A program made the translations under genes and the position numbers. From the NCBI RefSeq assembly GCF_003752025.1, contig NZ_RJKR01000005.1, positions 782,241-846,240 on the forward strand: a DNA stretch of 64,000 nucleotides, read 5' to 3'. Origin of the DNA: Curtobacterium sp. PhB115 (GTDB lineage Bacteria; Actinomycetota; Actinomycetes; Actinomycetales; Microbacteriaceae). Shown here piece by piece: positions 25,584 to 33,763 of the stretch. Position 1 is the stretch's first letter; each line of letters begins with the position of its first letter. The notes beneath the pieces are model-generated. The model was not told the DNA's origin. It was given only the letters and a program-made list of their open reading frames with translations, and searched no databases.

Positions 25584-26504
25584 ATGCCGATCGTCACGCT
25601 GCCCTTCGCCGAGCTCGTCGACCGGTTCGGCCCCGTGCCGGACGGCATCGAGCTGGACGTGTGGGACGTCGAGTCCCCGTACGACCGCCCCGACCAGGTG
25701 GCGATCACGTTCCTGCCGTTCTACTTCGGTGGGCGGCACCGGTGGCAGTTCGTGCACGACCTCCCGGCGCTCGAGCTCCTGCAGCTGCCGAGCGCCGGGT
25801 ACGAGCACGCGGTCCCGCACGTGCCCGGTCACGCACAGCTCGCGAACGGCCGGGGGATCCACGACGACGAGACCGCCGAGCTCGCCGTCGGACTCGCGCT
25901 GACGTCGCTCCGTGAGCTCGGGGAGTTCCAGGCCGACCGTGCGAACGGTGTCTGGGACGCCCGCACGACCCGTTCCCTGGCCGACCGACGGGTGACCGTC
26001 GTGGGCTACGGCGCGATCGGTTCCGTGATCGCGACCCGGTTCGAGGCGTTCCGCACCGACGTCACCGTGGTGGCCCGGACCGCTCGCGAGCAGGACGGCC
26101 GCCACGTGCACGCGTTCGGCGAGCTGCCCGAGTTGGCGGCGACGACCGACGTCCTCGTGCTCATCGCGCCGCTCACGGACGAGACCGAGCGGCTGGTCGA
26201 CGCGGAGCTCCTCGCGGCGCTGCCCGACGGTGCCCTCGTGGTGAACGTGGCGCGCGGCAAGGTCGTCGACACCGATGCCCTCGTCGCCGAGCTGCAGTCG
26301 GAGCGCCTGTTCGCGGCGCTCGACGTCACCGACCCGGAGCCCCTTCCGGCGGGGCACCCGCTCTGGACGACGCCGAACACCGTCCTCACGCCGCACGTCG
26401 GCGGCAACACGGACCTCAGTGTCCCGCGCTCCGTCGAGCTGATGCGCCGTCAGGTGGCCGCGTTGGCCGAGGGCCGCCCGTTCGAGAACCTCATCGAGCG
26501 CTAG
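25584..26504 (+). CDS. D-isomer-specific 2-hydroxyacid dehydrogenase
   Basis: A 306-residue NAD(P)-dependent oxidoreductase. The Rossmann turn is VVGYGAIG, but the glycine pattern is GxGxxG with Tyr inside. The substrate-binding Arg is in VNVARGKVVD, the Glu in DVTDPEPLPAGHPLW, and the catalytic His in TPHVGGNTD. The substrate (for example glyoxylate, hydroxypyruvate or phosphonate-type acids) is not clear. It follows purL by 16 nt and may be cotranscribed. No strong Shine-Dalgarno precedes ATG 25584. Confidence 0.88.
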   Translation: MPIVTLPFAELVDRFGPVPDGIELDVWDVESPYDRPDQVAITFLPFYFGGRHRWQFVHDLPALELLQLPSAGYEHAVPHVPGHAQLANGRGIHDDETAELAVGLALTSLRELGEFQADRANGVWDARTTRSLADRRVTVVGYGAIGSVIATRFEAFRTDVTVVARTAREQDGRHVHAFGELPELAATTDVLVLIAPLTDETERLVDAELLAALPDGALVVNVARGKVVDTDALVAELQSERLFAALDVTDPEPLPAGHPLWTTPNTVLTPHVGGNTDLSVPRSVELMRRQVAALAEGRPFENLIER

Positions 26505-26532
26505 CGACCCGCAGCACGACGGCGCGCAGCCC

Positions 26533-27648
26533 TCAGAGCGGGACGATGCACGTCGGCGTCCCGACCGGGATCTGCTCGACCGCGTCCCCCGGCACACCGT
26601 CCTCGCCGAGCGGCAGCACCGCGACGGCGTCGGACTGCTCGTTGGCGACGAGCACGTACCCGGGCACCCGAGCGAAGTGCCGCGGCCACACACCGCCACA
26701 GGACGCCGCCCCGACGAGCGAGAGTCCCCCGTCGGCGGCGTCGAGCACCACGATCAGGTCACGCCCGCGGACGGCGACGTACACGAGCCCGGCGTCGTCG
26801 ACCTCGATGTGACTGAGGAGCGACTCCCCCACGTCGCCCTCGAAGGTCGGCGTGGTGGCGACGACCACGAACGACCCGGAGGCATCGCGACGCAGCCGGT
26901 GCACGGCCCCGTCGAGCTCACCGGCGACGAAGAGGTCCCCGTCGAACCAGGCGAGGTGCCGCGGTCCGACGCCGGGAGCGACGTGGTGCACCCGGAGCGG
27001 CTCGATCGTGGGGACACCGTCGGGGGACACTGCGACCCGGAACTCGTGCAGGGCGTCGCCACCGAGGTCGGCGACGAGCACCGTGCCGTCCGGGGTCGCG
27101 ACCGACTGGTGCGCGTGCGGGCTCTCCTGCCGGTCCACCACGGGGCCGGAGGCGTCGGGCAGGACCTCGACCGCGACCGCCCGGGCCGGCACGTCCAGCC
27201 GGTCGGCGTCACCGTGCACACCCGAACCGCTCGCACCCGAACCGCTCGCACCCGAACCCTGGAGCACGACACCGTCGCTCGCCAGCACCGAGGCCGAGTA
27301 CGACTCGGCAGCGGCGAGCGAGATCGCGGTCACGGTGCCGGAGACGTAGTTCGTGACGACGAGCGCGCCGGACGGGTCGACCCGCACGTGGCAGGGTGCG
27401 TCACCGCCGGATGCTGCGTCCCACAGGTGCTCGAGCGCACCGCCCTGCAGCCGGAACGCCGAGACACCCCCGTCGTTCGTCTCGGACACGGCGTAGACCC
27501 GGTCACCGGAGACCGCGAGGAACGAGGGGTCGTCGAGCACGGCGACGGTCCGGGCGACACCGTCGTCGACGATCGAGATGCCGGTCGCGTTGCCGCCACC
27601 GGTCGCGGTGTACGAGCCGACGAGCAGGCTCGGCAGGTCGACGCTCAT
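26533..27648 (-). CDS. lactonase-family beta-propeller protein
   Basis: A 371-residue cytosolic protein of the Pgl/YbhE lactonase family (6-phosphogluconolactonase-like seven-bladed propeller). It opens LLVGSYTATGGG, and has SPHAHQSVATPDG, LGGDALHEFRV, GVGPRHLAWF and a closing VWPRHFARVPGYVLVANEQSD. A Gly-Ser-Ala insert near residue 132 is coded by a 15-bp repeat at about 27228-27262. ATG 27648 overlaps the chorismate mutase stop as ATGA. Confidence 0.88.
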   Translation of the reverse strand: MSVDLPSLLVGSYTATGGGNATGISIVDDGVARTVAVLDDPSFLAVSGDRVYAVSETNDGGVSAFRLQGGALEHLWDAASGGDAPCHVRVDPSGALVVTNYVSGTVTAISLAAAESYSASVLASDGVVLQGSGASGSGASGSGVHGDADRLDVPARAVAVEVLPDASGPVVDRQESPHAHQSVATPDGTVLVADLGGDALHEFRVAVSPDGVPTIEPLRVHHVAPGVGPRHLAWFDGDLFVAGELDGAVHRLRRDASGSFVVVATTPTFEGDVGESLLSHIEVDDAGLVYVAVRGRDLIVVLDAADGGLSLVGAASCGGVWPRHFARVPGYVLVANEQSDAVAVLPLGEDGVPGDAVEQIPVGTPTCIVPL

Positions 27649-27968
27649 TCGTCACGTCCGGCGATGCGCTCGTGGTGGTGGATGACCTCGGCGACGATGA
27701 AGTTCAGGAACTTCTCGGCGAAGGCGGGGTCGAGGTGCGCCTCGGCAGCGAGGCTCCGCAACCGTGCGACCTGCACCTGTTCGCGGTCCGGGTCGGCGGC
27801 GGGCATGCCCGACTCGGCCTTCAGGTGCCCCACTCGCTGCGTGTACTTGAAGCGCTCGGCGAGCATGTGGATGACGGCGGCGTCGATGTTGTCGATGCTC
27901 TGCCGAATGCTCCGGAGTTCGGCGACGGCCGTCGCTTCGGGCTCGGGCGGGGTGACGTCGTCGTTCAT
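27645..27968 (-). CDS. chorismate mutase, AroQ class
   Basis: A 107-residue all-helical enzyme that converts chorismate to prephenate for Phe and Tyr synthesis. It shows the AroQ pattern: LRSIRQSIDNIDAAVIHMLAERFKY split by an Arg and Lys (KYTQRVGHLKAES), DREQVQVARLR, and a last helix with FIVAEVIHHH. ATG 27968 follows TAGGCT by six nt. The lactonase gene overlaps its end. Confidence 0.92.
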   Translation of the reverse strand: MNDDVTPPEPEATAVAELRSIRQSIDNIDAAVIHMLAERFKYTQRVGHLKAESGMPAADPDREQVQVARLRSLAAEAHLDPAFAEKFLNFIVAEVIHHHERIAGRDE

Positions 27969-27974
27969 GCCCCG

Positions 27975-27980
27975 AGCCTA
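27975..27980 (-). promoter_or_regulatory. -10 hexamer of the chorismate mutase gene
   Basis: TAGGCT on the minus strand, six nt before ATG 27968. Confidence 0.55.
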
Positions 27981-28046
27981 CTGGCGGACTCTGTCCATCA
28001 CGTGTCGATGACACCGACCTCGTCGGAGTGCAGGAGAATGGGGAGC

Positions 28047-28448
28047 ATGTCGGTCCTGCTCGTGATCTCGGGCGTGTGTGCGGTCCTCGCTGGCCTCGTC
28101 CACGTGCACATCTGGTTCCTCGAATCCATCATCTGGACGAGTCCGCGCGCCCGCAAGGTGTTCGGCATCGCGACCGAGACCGAGGCCGACGCGACCCGCT
28201 CCCTCGCGTTCAACCAGGGGTTCTACAACCTGTTCCTGGCGATCGGGGCGATCCTCGGCGTCGTGCTCGTCCTGGCGGGCAACACCGCGACAGGCTGGAC
28301 CCTCGTCGTGTTCTCGACCGCGAGCATGCTCGGCGCCGCGGTGATCCTGGTCGGCTCCGGCCGCAAGTACCTCAACTCGGCGTTCAAGCAGGGCACGCTC
28401 CCGCTGATCGCACTGCTCTTCGCGCTGCTCGGCTCGACCTTCGCCTGA
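28047..28448 (+). CDS. DUF1304 membrane protein
   Basis: A 133-residue protein with four membrane segments and no known function. It fits the DUF1304 family: AGLVHVHIWFLESIIW near the start, FGIATETEADA, AFNQGFYNLFLAIGA and a final SAFKQGTLPLIALLFALLG. GGGGAG stands directly before ATG 28047. It is a single gene between the divergent chorismate mutase and a strong hairpin terminator. Confidence 0.88.
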   Translation: MSVLLVISGVCAVLAGLVHVHIWFLESIIWTSPRARKVFGIATETEADATRSLAFNQGFYNLFLAIGAILGVVLVLAGNTATGWTLVVFSTASMLGAAVILVGSGRKYLNSAFKQGTLPLIALLFALLGSTFA

Positions 28449-28458
28449 ACCGGCAACG

Positions 28459-28496
28459 ACGAAGCCCCCACCGGCGAACCGGCGGGGGCTTCGTCA
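28459..28496. terminator. bidirectional hairpin terminator
   Basis: A 17-bp stem (GACGAAGCCCCC on the left, GGGGGCTTCGTC on the right) with one mismatch and loop CGAA. It lies between the convergent DUF1304 and siderophore-binding genes. Confidence 0.85.
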
Positions 28497-28536
28497 TGCC
28501 GTGCCCGACACCAGGCCAGGCCGGGCCAGCCCGGGA

Positions 28537-29547
28537 CTAGCCGAGCTTCTCCTCGAACTGTGCCGGCAGCTTGTCGAGCGCCCACTCGATGGCAGCGGTC
28601 GTGCCCATCGAGAACGCCGACGAGACGTCCTTGTCGTCGAACACGATGGAGTGCCCGGCCTCGACCGACGGCACCTTCTGGAACAGCTTGTTCCCCTCGG
28701 CCTCGGACGCGTCGACGTAGATCGGCAGGATCAGCGTGAGGTCGGCGTCGAGCAGGTCGAGGTTCTCGTCGGACAGGGTGACCGAGAACGCCTTGCCGGC
28801 TTCCTTGTCGATGTCCGCCGGGATCGTGAACCCGAGGTTCTTCATGAACGACGAGCGGCTGTCGGTGGAGGCGTACGCCCCGAAGCCCTCGGAGCTGTAG
28901 GCACCGACGACGGCCGTCTTGCCCTCGAAGTCCGGGTGCGCCTTGCGGGCCGCAGCGTAGGAGTCGTCGAGGTCGGAGAGCAGCTTCTTGCCCTCGGAGA
29001 CCTTGCCGAGCGCCTTCGCGATCATCGTGGTCTGCTGCTCGGTCGAGGCGAGGTAGTTCTCGCCGCCCTTCGGGATCGCCACGGTCGGCGCGATCGCGGA
29101 CAGCTTGTCGTAGCGCTCCTTGTCGCCGGACGACTTCACGTCGAGGATCACGTCGGGGTTCAGCTTGAGGATGTCCTCGTAGCTCGGCTCGAGCGTCTGG
29201 ATGATCTTCGGCGACTTGTCGTACGCCCCCTTCAGCCAGGGGCCGACGCCGTCGCCACCGAAGGCGAGCCAGTCGCTCGCCCCGACGGGCTGCACGCCGA
29301 GCTCGAGCGCGGTCTCGGCGTCGCCCCAGCCGAGCGCGACGACGCGCTTGGGCTGCGAGTCGATCGTCGTGGTGCCGAGCCCGGTCGTGATGGACACCGG
29401 GAACGCTGCGTCGGACGAGCCCGTCGAGGAGTCGGAGCCGGAGTCGGAACCAGAGCCGGATGCACACCCGGCGAGGACGAGGGACGCTGCGACGACGGCA
29501 CCGGCTGCGGTGAGCACGCGGCGGAGACGAGAGGAGGATCGGATCAC
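28537..29547 (-). CDS. iron-siderophore ABC transporter substrate-binding lipoprotein
   Basis: A 336-residue lipoprotein of the FecB/BtuF class III type. Lipobox LVLAGC and a Ser-Gly-Asp linker precede the binding domain (PKRVVALGWGDAETALELG, EPSYEDILKLNPDVILDVKS, and a late SAFSMGTTAAIEWALDKLP). It should capture ferric siderophores outside the membrane. The permease and ATPase are not adjacent. GTG 29547 abuts a DtxR-type box and lies seven nt after TAGGCT, so the mRNA is likely leaderless and iron-repressed. Confidence 0.93.
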   Translation of the reverse strand: MIRSSSRLRRVLTAAGAVVAASLVLAGCASGSGSDSGSDSSTGSSDAAFPVSITTGLGTTTIDSQPKRVVALGWGDAETALELGVQPVGASDWLAFGGDGVGPWLKGAYDKSPKIIQTLEPSYEDILKLNPDVILDVKSSGDKERYDKLSAIAPTVAIPKGGENYLASTEQQTTMIAKALGKVSEGKKLLSDLDDSYAAARKAHPDFEGKTAVVGAYSSEGFGAYASTDSRSSFMKNLGFTIPADIDKEAGKAFSVTLSDENLDLLDADLTLILPIYVDASEAEGNKLFQKVPSVEAGHSIVFDDKDVSSAFSMGTTAAIEWALDKLPAQFEEKLG

Positions 29548-29566
29548 GAAGGGTAGCCTAACCTAA
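29548..29566 (-). promoter_or_regulatory. DtxR/IdeR iron box overlapping the -10
   Basis: TTAGGTTAGGCTACCCTTC on the minus strand agrees at 16 of 19 positions with the IdeR consensus as I know it. It contains the -10 TAGGCT and touches the GTG at 29547. With iron, the repressor would cover the promoter. Confidence 0.8.
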
Positions 29567-29591
29567 CGGGGCGCACAGAAAAACGCCTGGA

Positions 29592-29597
29592 TAGGCT
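29592..29597 (+). promoter_or_regulatory. -10 hexamer of aroE
   Basis: TAGGCT, seven nt before the GTG at 29605, 26 nt from the edge of the iron box. Confidence 0.55.
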
Positions 29598-29604
29598 GTG
29601 GACC

Positions 29605-30471
29605 GTGGCGTCCCTCGATCCTGACCGCACCCGTCTGGCGGTGCTCGGCTCCCCCATCGCGCACTCGCTCTCCCCCACGTTGCACCAGGCGGCCTACGAC
29701 GTCCTCGGGTTGGCATGGACGTACGGGAGGCACGAGGTCGCGTCCGGTGGGCTCGACGCGTTCGTCGCGGGGCTGGGTCCGGAATGGCGTGGGCTGAGCC
29801 TCACGATGCCGCTCAAGCGCGAGGTGCTGCCGCTCCTCGACCGGACGACCCCGCTCGTCGACGAGCTCGGGGTCGCGAACACGATCGCCTTCCGGCTCGA
29901 GGGCTCCGACGTCGTCCGTGCGGGCGCGAACACCGACGTGCAGGGACTCGTCCGACCGGTCGAGGCGCTCGGGCACCTGCCCGGAGAGGCCTCGATCCTG
30001 GGCGGCGGGGCGACCGCGACGAGTGCGCTGACCGCAGCGGTGCGGCTCGGGGCCTCGCTCGTGCGGGTGTTCCTCCGCGACACCGCGAAGGCCGGGCCCC
30101 TGGTCGACCTGGCCGTCCGGCTCGGCGTCTCGCTCGAGGTCCTGCCGCTCACCGACCTGCCGGGCACCCGCCACGGGTTCGTCGTCTCGACGCTGCCCGG
30201 CGGCGCGGCCGACTCGCTCGACGTCGTCCCCTCGGGCCCGGACGCGGTGCTGTTCGACGTCGCCTACGAGCCCTGGCCGACCGCTGCCTCGACCCGCTGG
30301 GCGGACGCCGGCGGCCGGGTGCTGAACGGCCTCGACATGCTCACCGAGCAGGCGATCGGACAGATCCGCTTCTTCCTGACCGACGACGAGGACGAGCTCC
30401 TGCCCGACGAGGCGACGGTCCGTCGTGCGATGCGCACCGCCGTCGGCCTGTCCCCCGTCATCGGCAGCTGA
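29605..30471 (+). CDS. aroE: shikimate dehydrogenase
   Basis: A 288-residue NADPH enzyme that reduces 3-dehydroshikimate to shikimate. Shikimate-binding Ser are in GSPIAHSLSPTLH, the catalytic Lys71 in SLTMPLK, and Asp in ANTDVQG. The nucleotide loop is ILGGGATATSA, where AroE families usually have GAGG. GNTD-like signature and LDMLTEQAIGQIRFF near the end agree with the family. The start is GTG, leaderless. Confidence 0.92.
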   Translation: MASLDPDRTRLAVLGSPIAHSLSPTLHQAAYDVLGLAWTYGRHEVASGGLDAFVAGLGPEWRGLSLTMPLKREVLPLLDRTTPLVDELGVANTIAFRLEGSDVVRAGANTDVQGLVRPVEALGHLPGEASILGGGATATSALTAAVRLGASLVRVFLRDTAKAGPLVDLAVRLGVSLEVLPLTDLPGTRHGFVVSTLPGGAADSLDVVPSGPDAVLFDVAYEPWPTAASTRWADAGGRVLNGLDMLTEQAIGQIRFFLTDDEDELLPDEATVRRAMRTAVGLSPVIGS

Positions 30472-30496
30472 CGAGCAGCAGCGCAGCAGCTCGCGA

Positions 30497-30883
30497 TCAG
30501 GCGACGACACCGTCCACGTAGAACCACCGTCCCTGCTCGCGGACGAACTCGCTCGTCTCCTCGAGCGTCCCGCGGTCGTCGTCGGAACGCCACCACGCGC
30601 GGAACGCGACCGTGCCCCGGGAGTCGAACGGGCCTCCCGAGGTCGTCGTCAGGATGTCCAACCGGGTCCAGCGCTGGGACGCATCCAACTCGAGGTCCGC
30701 CGGGCGGGTACGCGGGTGCCAGGTGAGCAGCAGGTACTCCGGCAGGCCCAACGCGAACGCACTGAAGCGTGAGCGCATCAGGCGCTCCGCGGTCGGCGCG
30801 GCCGCGCCGCGGTGCAGCGGCCCGCAGCACTCGCCGTAGGGGTTGCCGCTCAGGCAGGGACAGCGGCTCTCGTCCGTGATCAC
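30497..30883 (-). CDS. YchJ-family protein with SEC-C zinc motif
   Basis: A 128-residue protein of the UPF0225/YchJ family. The N-terminus has the zinc-binding SEC-C pattern CPCLSGNPYGECCGPLH. Then AERLMRSRFSAFALG and TWHPRTRP lead into a cystatin-like fold ending EFVREQGRWFYVDG. The biochemical role is not known. GTG 30883 follows TAGCGT by six nt. That hexamer overlaps the ohr stop codon. Confidence 0.9.
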   Translation of the reverse strand: MITDESRCPCLSGNPYGECCGPLHRGAAAPTAERLMRSRFSAFALGLPEYLLLTWHPRTRPADLELDASQRWTRLDILTTTSGGPFDSRGTVAFRAWWRSDDDRGTLEETSEFVREQGRWFYVDGVVA

Positions 30884-30889
30884 GCCGGA

Positions 30890-30895
30890 ACGCTA
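30890..30895 (-). promoter_or_regulatory. -10 hexamer of the ychJ-like gene
   Basis: TAGCGT on the minus strand, six nt before GTG 30883. Its first three bases are also the TAG stop of the upstream ohr gene. Confidence 0.55.
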
Positions 30896-31318
30896 GTCGA
30901 CGATCGACAGCGCGACGGTGATGTTGCCGCGGGTGGCGTTCGAGTACGGGCAGATCTCGTGCGCGCGCTCGGCCAGCCGCTGCCGCTGCTCCTGCGGGGC
31001 GGCCGGAGCGTAGACGTCGAGCTCGACCGCCAGGCCGAAGCCCCCGTTGCCGGTGCCGCCGATGCCCACCTCGGCGGAGACCTCCGCGCCGGTGGTGTCG
31101 ACGTCGAGCTCCTTGCCGGCGGCGTGGAGTGCGCCGAGGAAGCACGCGGCGTACCCGGCGGCGAACAGCTGCTCGGGGTTGGTGCCCTCGCCGCTGCCAC
31201 CCATCTCCTTCGGCGGGCGGGTGTCCAGGTCGAGCCGGTCGTCCTCGCTGCGGACGTGCCCGTCGCGGCCGCCTCCGGTGGCGTGGGCGGCTGCGGTGTA
31301 GACGATGTCGAGACTCAT
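30893..31318 (-). CDS. ohr: organic hydroperoxide resistance protein (Ohr/OsmC)
   Basis: A 141-residue thiol peroxidase that reduces organic and fatty-acid hydroperoxides. The peroxidatic Cys is in AAGYAACFLGAL and the resolving Cys in HEICPYSNATRGN, both in Ohr-specific contexts. TNPEQLFAAGYAACF is the family signature. No clear Shine-Dalgarno precedes ATG 31318. No OhrR regulator is next to it. A family A palindrome lies about 105 bp upstream. Confidence 0.93.
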   Translation of the reverse strand: MSLDIVYTAAAHATGGGRDGHVRSEDDRLDLDTRPPKEMGGSGEGTNPEQLFAAGYAACFLGALHAAGKELDVDTTGAEVSAEVGIGGTGNGGFGLAVELDVYAPAAPQEQRQRLAERAHEICPYSNATRGNITVALSIVD

Positions 31319-31421
31319 GCGTCCGAGGTCATCGTGCTGACCTGGACGTGTGCTGCGGAGGCCCGTGCTGCTGGGGTGCGACGCCCGCGCGCACCTGGGC
31401 CGCCGGGCGTGTCCGCGGAGC

Positions 31422-31482
31422 GCTTCGTGAGCAGGAAAGGTCGGGTCGCGCGGGCGCACTCGACCTTTTCTGCTCACGAAGC
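31422..31482. repeat. palindrome, family A copy 2
   Basis: Arms 31422-31443 and 31461-31482 are 22 bp with one mismatch (GCTTCGTGAGCAG then RAAAGGTCG). It lies between the divergent ohr and membrane-protein genes, where no terminator is needed. Confidence 0.85.
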
Positions 31483-31553
31483 CACCCGGCCCGGCGCGGC
31501 GCCTGCGCAGCGCCCGCAGCGCCCGCGCAACCCCCGCAGCGTAGACATGACGT

Positions 31554-32240
31554 GTGTTCACGATCGGATGGCGGGTGTTCCGCGAGCGGCTGCCACACCT
31601 GGTCAGCGTGCAGCGCCGTCGACGCCTCCTGGTCGTCGGGCTCGTCGTCGGTGTGGTCGCGTTCGTGGGGCTGCTGTTCCTCGGTGCGCTCCTGGACGAC
31701 GACTCCGTCCCCCTCGCCGCAGGGATCGTCGCGGCACTGCTGCTCGCGTGCGGCATCGGCCTGATCGGCGCGGGCTTCGTGCGGGTCGGACCGAAGGGCT
31801 GGAACGTCCCGCCCATCCCCGGCATCGGCTGGCGCACGCAAGAGGCCATCGCCCGCTACTACGGTCGCAAGCCGCCCCCGGTCGACCCGAAGCACCGCGA
31901 CGCCGTCCTCCATCGCATGCCCGAGACCCGCGACCTGCTGGTCCGAGCTGCGTTCCGCGGGTACCTGCTGCTGAGCGGGTGGGCACTCGCGTTGCTCGCG
32001 GCCGCGCTCCTCAACGTCTTCACGATCTCGGCGCACGGCGACGTCATCGGCCTCTCCGCCTTCTGGATCCTCGTCCCGATGAGCGCCGCTGTCACCGCCA
32101 TCGGGGGTGTCCGCACCCTCGGGCGCCAGGAACAGCTCCGCGTCGAGGCCGAAGCGCTCCCGCCCGTCCCACCGGCACCGCCCGCACGCGGTCGCCCGGA
32201 CAGCCCGAGCGGCAGCAAGCTGTCGCTCCCCGGCGAGTGA
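31554..32240 (+). CDS. membrane protein of unknown function, first of a tandem pair
   Basis: A 228-residue protein. After the N-terminal MFTIGWRVF come two membrane segments (residues 24-48 and 55-80), a central soluble part with PGIGWRTQEAIARYYGRK, two more segments (residues 130-185) and a Pro-rich tail. The next gene has the same beginning and layout, so they are paralogues. The start is GTG, with a weak TAGACA six nt upstream. The stop overlaps the next start as TGATG. Confidence 0.75.
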   Translation: MFTIGWRVFRERLPHLVSVQRRRRLLVVGLVVGVVAFVGLLFLGALLDDDSVPLAAGIVAALLLACGIGLIGAGFVRVGPKGWNVPPIPGIGWRTQEAIARYYGRKPPPVDPKHRDAVLHRMPETRDLLVRAAFRGYLLLSGWALALLAAALLNVFTISAHGDVIGLSAFWILVPMSAAVTAIGGVRTLGRQEQLRVEAEALPPVPPAPPARGRPDSPSGSKLSLPGE

Positions 32241-32836
32241 TGTTCGCGCTGGGCTGGCGGGTCTTCTTCCGGTACTGCGGCGACGTGCTGGACCCGAGGC
32301 GTGTCCGCCGCGCCGTCACGTGGTCCGGTGCGGCAGCGGTGGTCGCGTTGGTGCTCATGCTCGTCCTGGAGGCCCGGGTCGACTGGACGACGCGGGCTCC
32401 GCTCCCGAGCATGGCGGGCATCGTGCTCCTGGCGGCCGGGGTGGGTCTGCTCACCTTCGCGTGCTTCCCGACCGGGCGACCACCGGAGCTCGCGGCGACG
32501 ATCAACGGGCGGCAGGTCCGACCCTCCGAACAGCTGTCTGTGCGGACCTCGGTGCAGCCGTACCTGCGGCGCCGACCACGGCCGGTGGCACCGGAGGACC
32601 GCGACGCCGTCCGCACCGACACCGCCCTGCTCCGCCGAGGACTCATCGCCCTGCTCTCCCGGGTCGCCCCGCTGCTGGGGGCGGCCGCCGTGGCCGTCGT
32701 GGGTGGTTTGCTGCTCGGCGCCGTGCCGTTGTGGCCCGCGGCGGCCGTCCTGGTCTACGTGCTCGGGCTGTCCGAGTACGTCGTCCGCCTGGGTCGCGCC
32801 GAGCGCGCGCGGGTCGCCGCCGGCCCCACATCGTGA
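32240..32836 (+). CDS. membrane protein of unknown function, second of a tandem pair
   Basis: A 198-residue paralogue of the preceding protein: MFALGWRVFFRY at the start, four membrane segments and a central cytosolic part with YLRRRPRPVAPEDRDAV in the position of the partner's KPPPVDPKHRDAV. The pair may act as a heteromer, which is inference from coupling. The TGA stop is part of the left arm of a family A palindrome. Confidence 0.75.
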   Translation: MFALGWRVFFRYCGDVLDPRRVRRAVTWSGAAAVVALVLMLVLEARVDWTTRAPLPSMAGIVLLAAGVGLLTFACFPTGRPPELAATINGRQVRPSEQLSVRTSVQPYLRRRPRPVAPEDRDAVRTDTALLRRGLIALLSRVAPLLGAAAVAVVGGLLLGAVPLWPAAAVLVYVLGLSEYVVRLGRAERARVAAGPTS

Positions 32837-32885
32837 GCAGGAATGGTCGGGTGGCGTGACGGCACCCGACCATTCCTGCTCACGA
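32831..32885. repeat. perfect palindrome, family A copy 3
   Basis: Arms 32831-32853 and 32863-32885 are 23 bp and perfectly complementary with a 9-nt loop. The arm reads TCGTGAGCAG then GAATGGTCGGGTG. Its TGA at 32834-32836 is the stop codon of the upstream gene. Confidence 0.9.
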
Positions 32886-32975
32886 AGCGGAACGACGTGG
32901 CACGGAGCGGGACGCAGCGGCACGACGTGGCACGGAGCGGGACACCCAACCCGCACGCGTGTCGGGGGCACGGGG

Positions 32976-32981
32976 CACACT
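32976..32981 (+). promoter_or_regulatory. -10-like hexamer of the SRAP gene
   Basis: CACACT, six nt before ATG 32988. The same hexamer and spacing occur before the VOC gene. Confidence 0.4.
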
Positions 32982-32987
32982 GGGCGC

Positions 32988-33719
32988 ATGTGTGGAAGGT
33001 TCGTCGTCTCCGACACCACGGCCGATCTGTTGCCCGAGCTCATCGGTGAGCTCGCCGACCGGACAGAGCACGTGGACGAGGACACGGGCGTCGTGGGCAC
33101 CGGCCTCGTGCCGAGCTGGAACGTCGCCCCGACCGACCCCGTGTTCGCCGTCCGCCAGCGCCACGGCGAGCGTGAACTCCCGCAGATCAGCTGGGGCTTC
33201 GTGCCGAGCTGGGCGAAGGACTTCCAGAAGCAGCGCCCGAAGCCGATCAACGCCCGCATCGAGACGGTCGCGACGAGCGGCATGTTCAAGCGCGCGTTCG
33301 CCACGAACCGTTGCATCGTGCCCGCCCAGGGCTACTACGAGTGGGTGGTGCGCGAGGACGGCAAGGAACCGCACTTCGTCCACGAGCCCGGCGGCGCCCT
33401 GGCGATGGCCGGCGTCGTGAGTGCCTGGCCTGACCCGACGAAGCCCGAGGGCGACCCGGACAAGTGGCGGCTCTCGCTCGCGATCATCACCCGCGACGCC
33501 CACGTGGCCCCGGGCGAGGTGCACGACCGGATGCCGGCGTTCCTCACCCCGGACGGCTACGACGACTGGCTCGGCGGCGGGCTGCCGGCCGACGACCTGC
33601 TGGCGCTCCTCGACCACGAGTCACTGACCGTGGCCGCGGGCCTCGAGCAGTACGAGGTGTCCCGCGCAGTGAACAGCGTCAGGAACCAGGGTCCGCAGCT
33701 CATCGAGCCCGTGGCGTAG
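32988..33719 (+). CDS. SOS response-associated peptidase (YedK/HMCES)
   Basis: A 243-residue protein that caps abasic sites in single-stranded DNA through a covalent link to Cys2. The start MCGRFVV exposes Cys2 after Met removal. WNVAPTD supplies the conserved Asn, GYYEW the Glu and HDRMP the His. SWGFVPSWAK and INARIET complete the SRAP signature. It stands alone between a family A palindrome and a terminator. Confidence 0.94.
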   Translation: MCGRFVVSDTTADLLPELIGELADRTEHVDEDTGVVGTGLVPSWNVAPTDPVFAVRQRHGERELPQISWGFVPSWAKDFQKQRPKPINARIETVATSGMFKRAFATNRCIVPAQGYYEWVVREDGKEPHFVHEPGGALAMAGVVSAWPDPTKPEGDPDKWRLSLAIITRDAHVAPGEVHDRMPAFLTPDGYDDWLGGGLPADDLLALLDHESLTVAAGLEQYEVSRAVNSVRNQGPQLIEPVA

Positions 33720-33763
33720 CGCCGGGACCGCAGGCGACCTGCGGAGGCAGGTGGGGACGGAGA

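Noticed and set aside
22949..25708. A 919-codon minus-strand frame opposite purL
   Set aside because: purL is intact on the other strand; the antisense product has no recognisable features.
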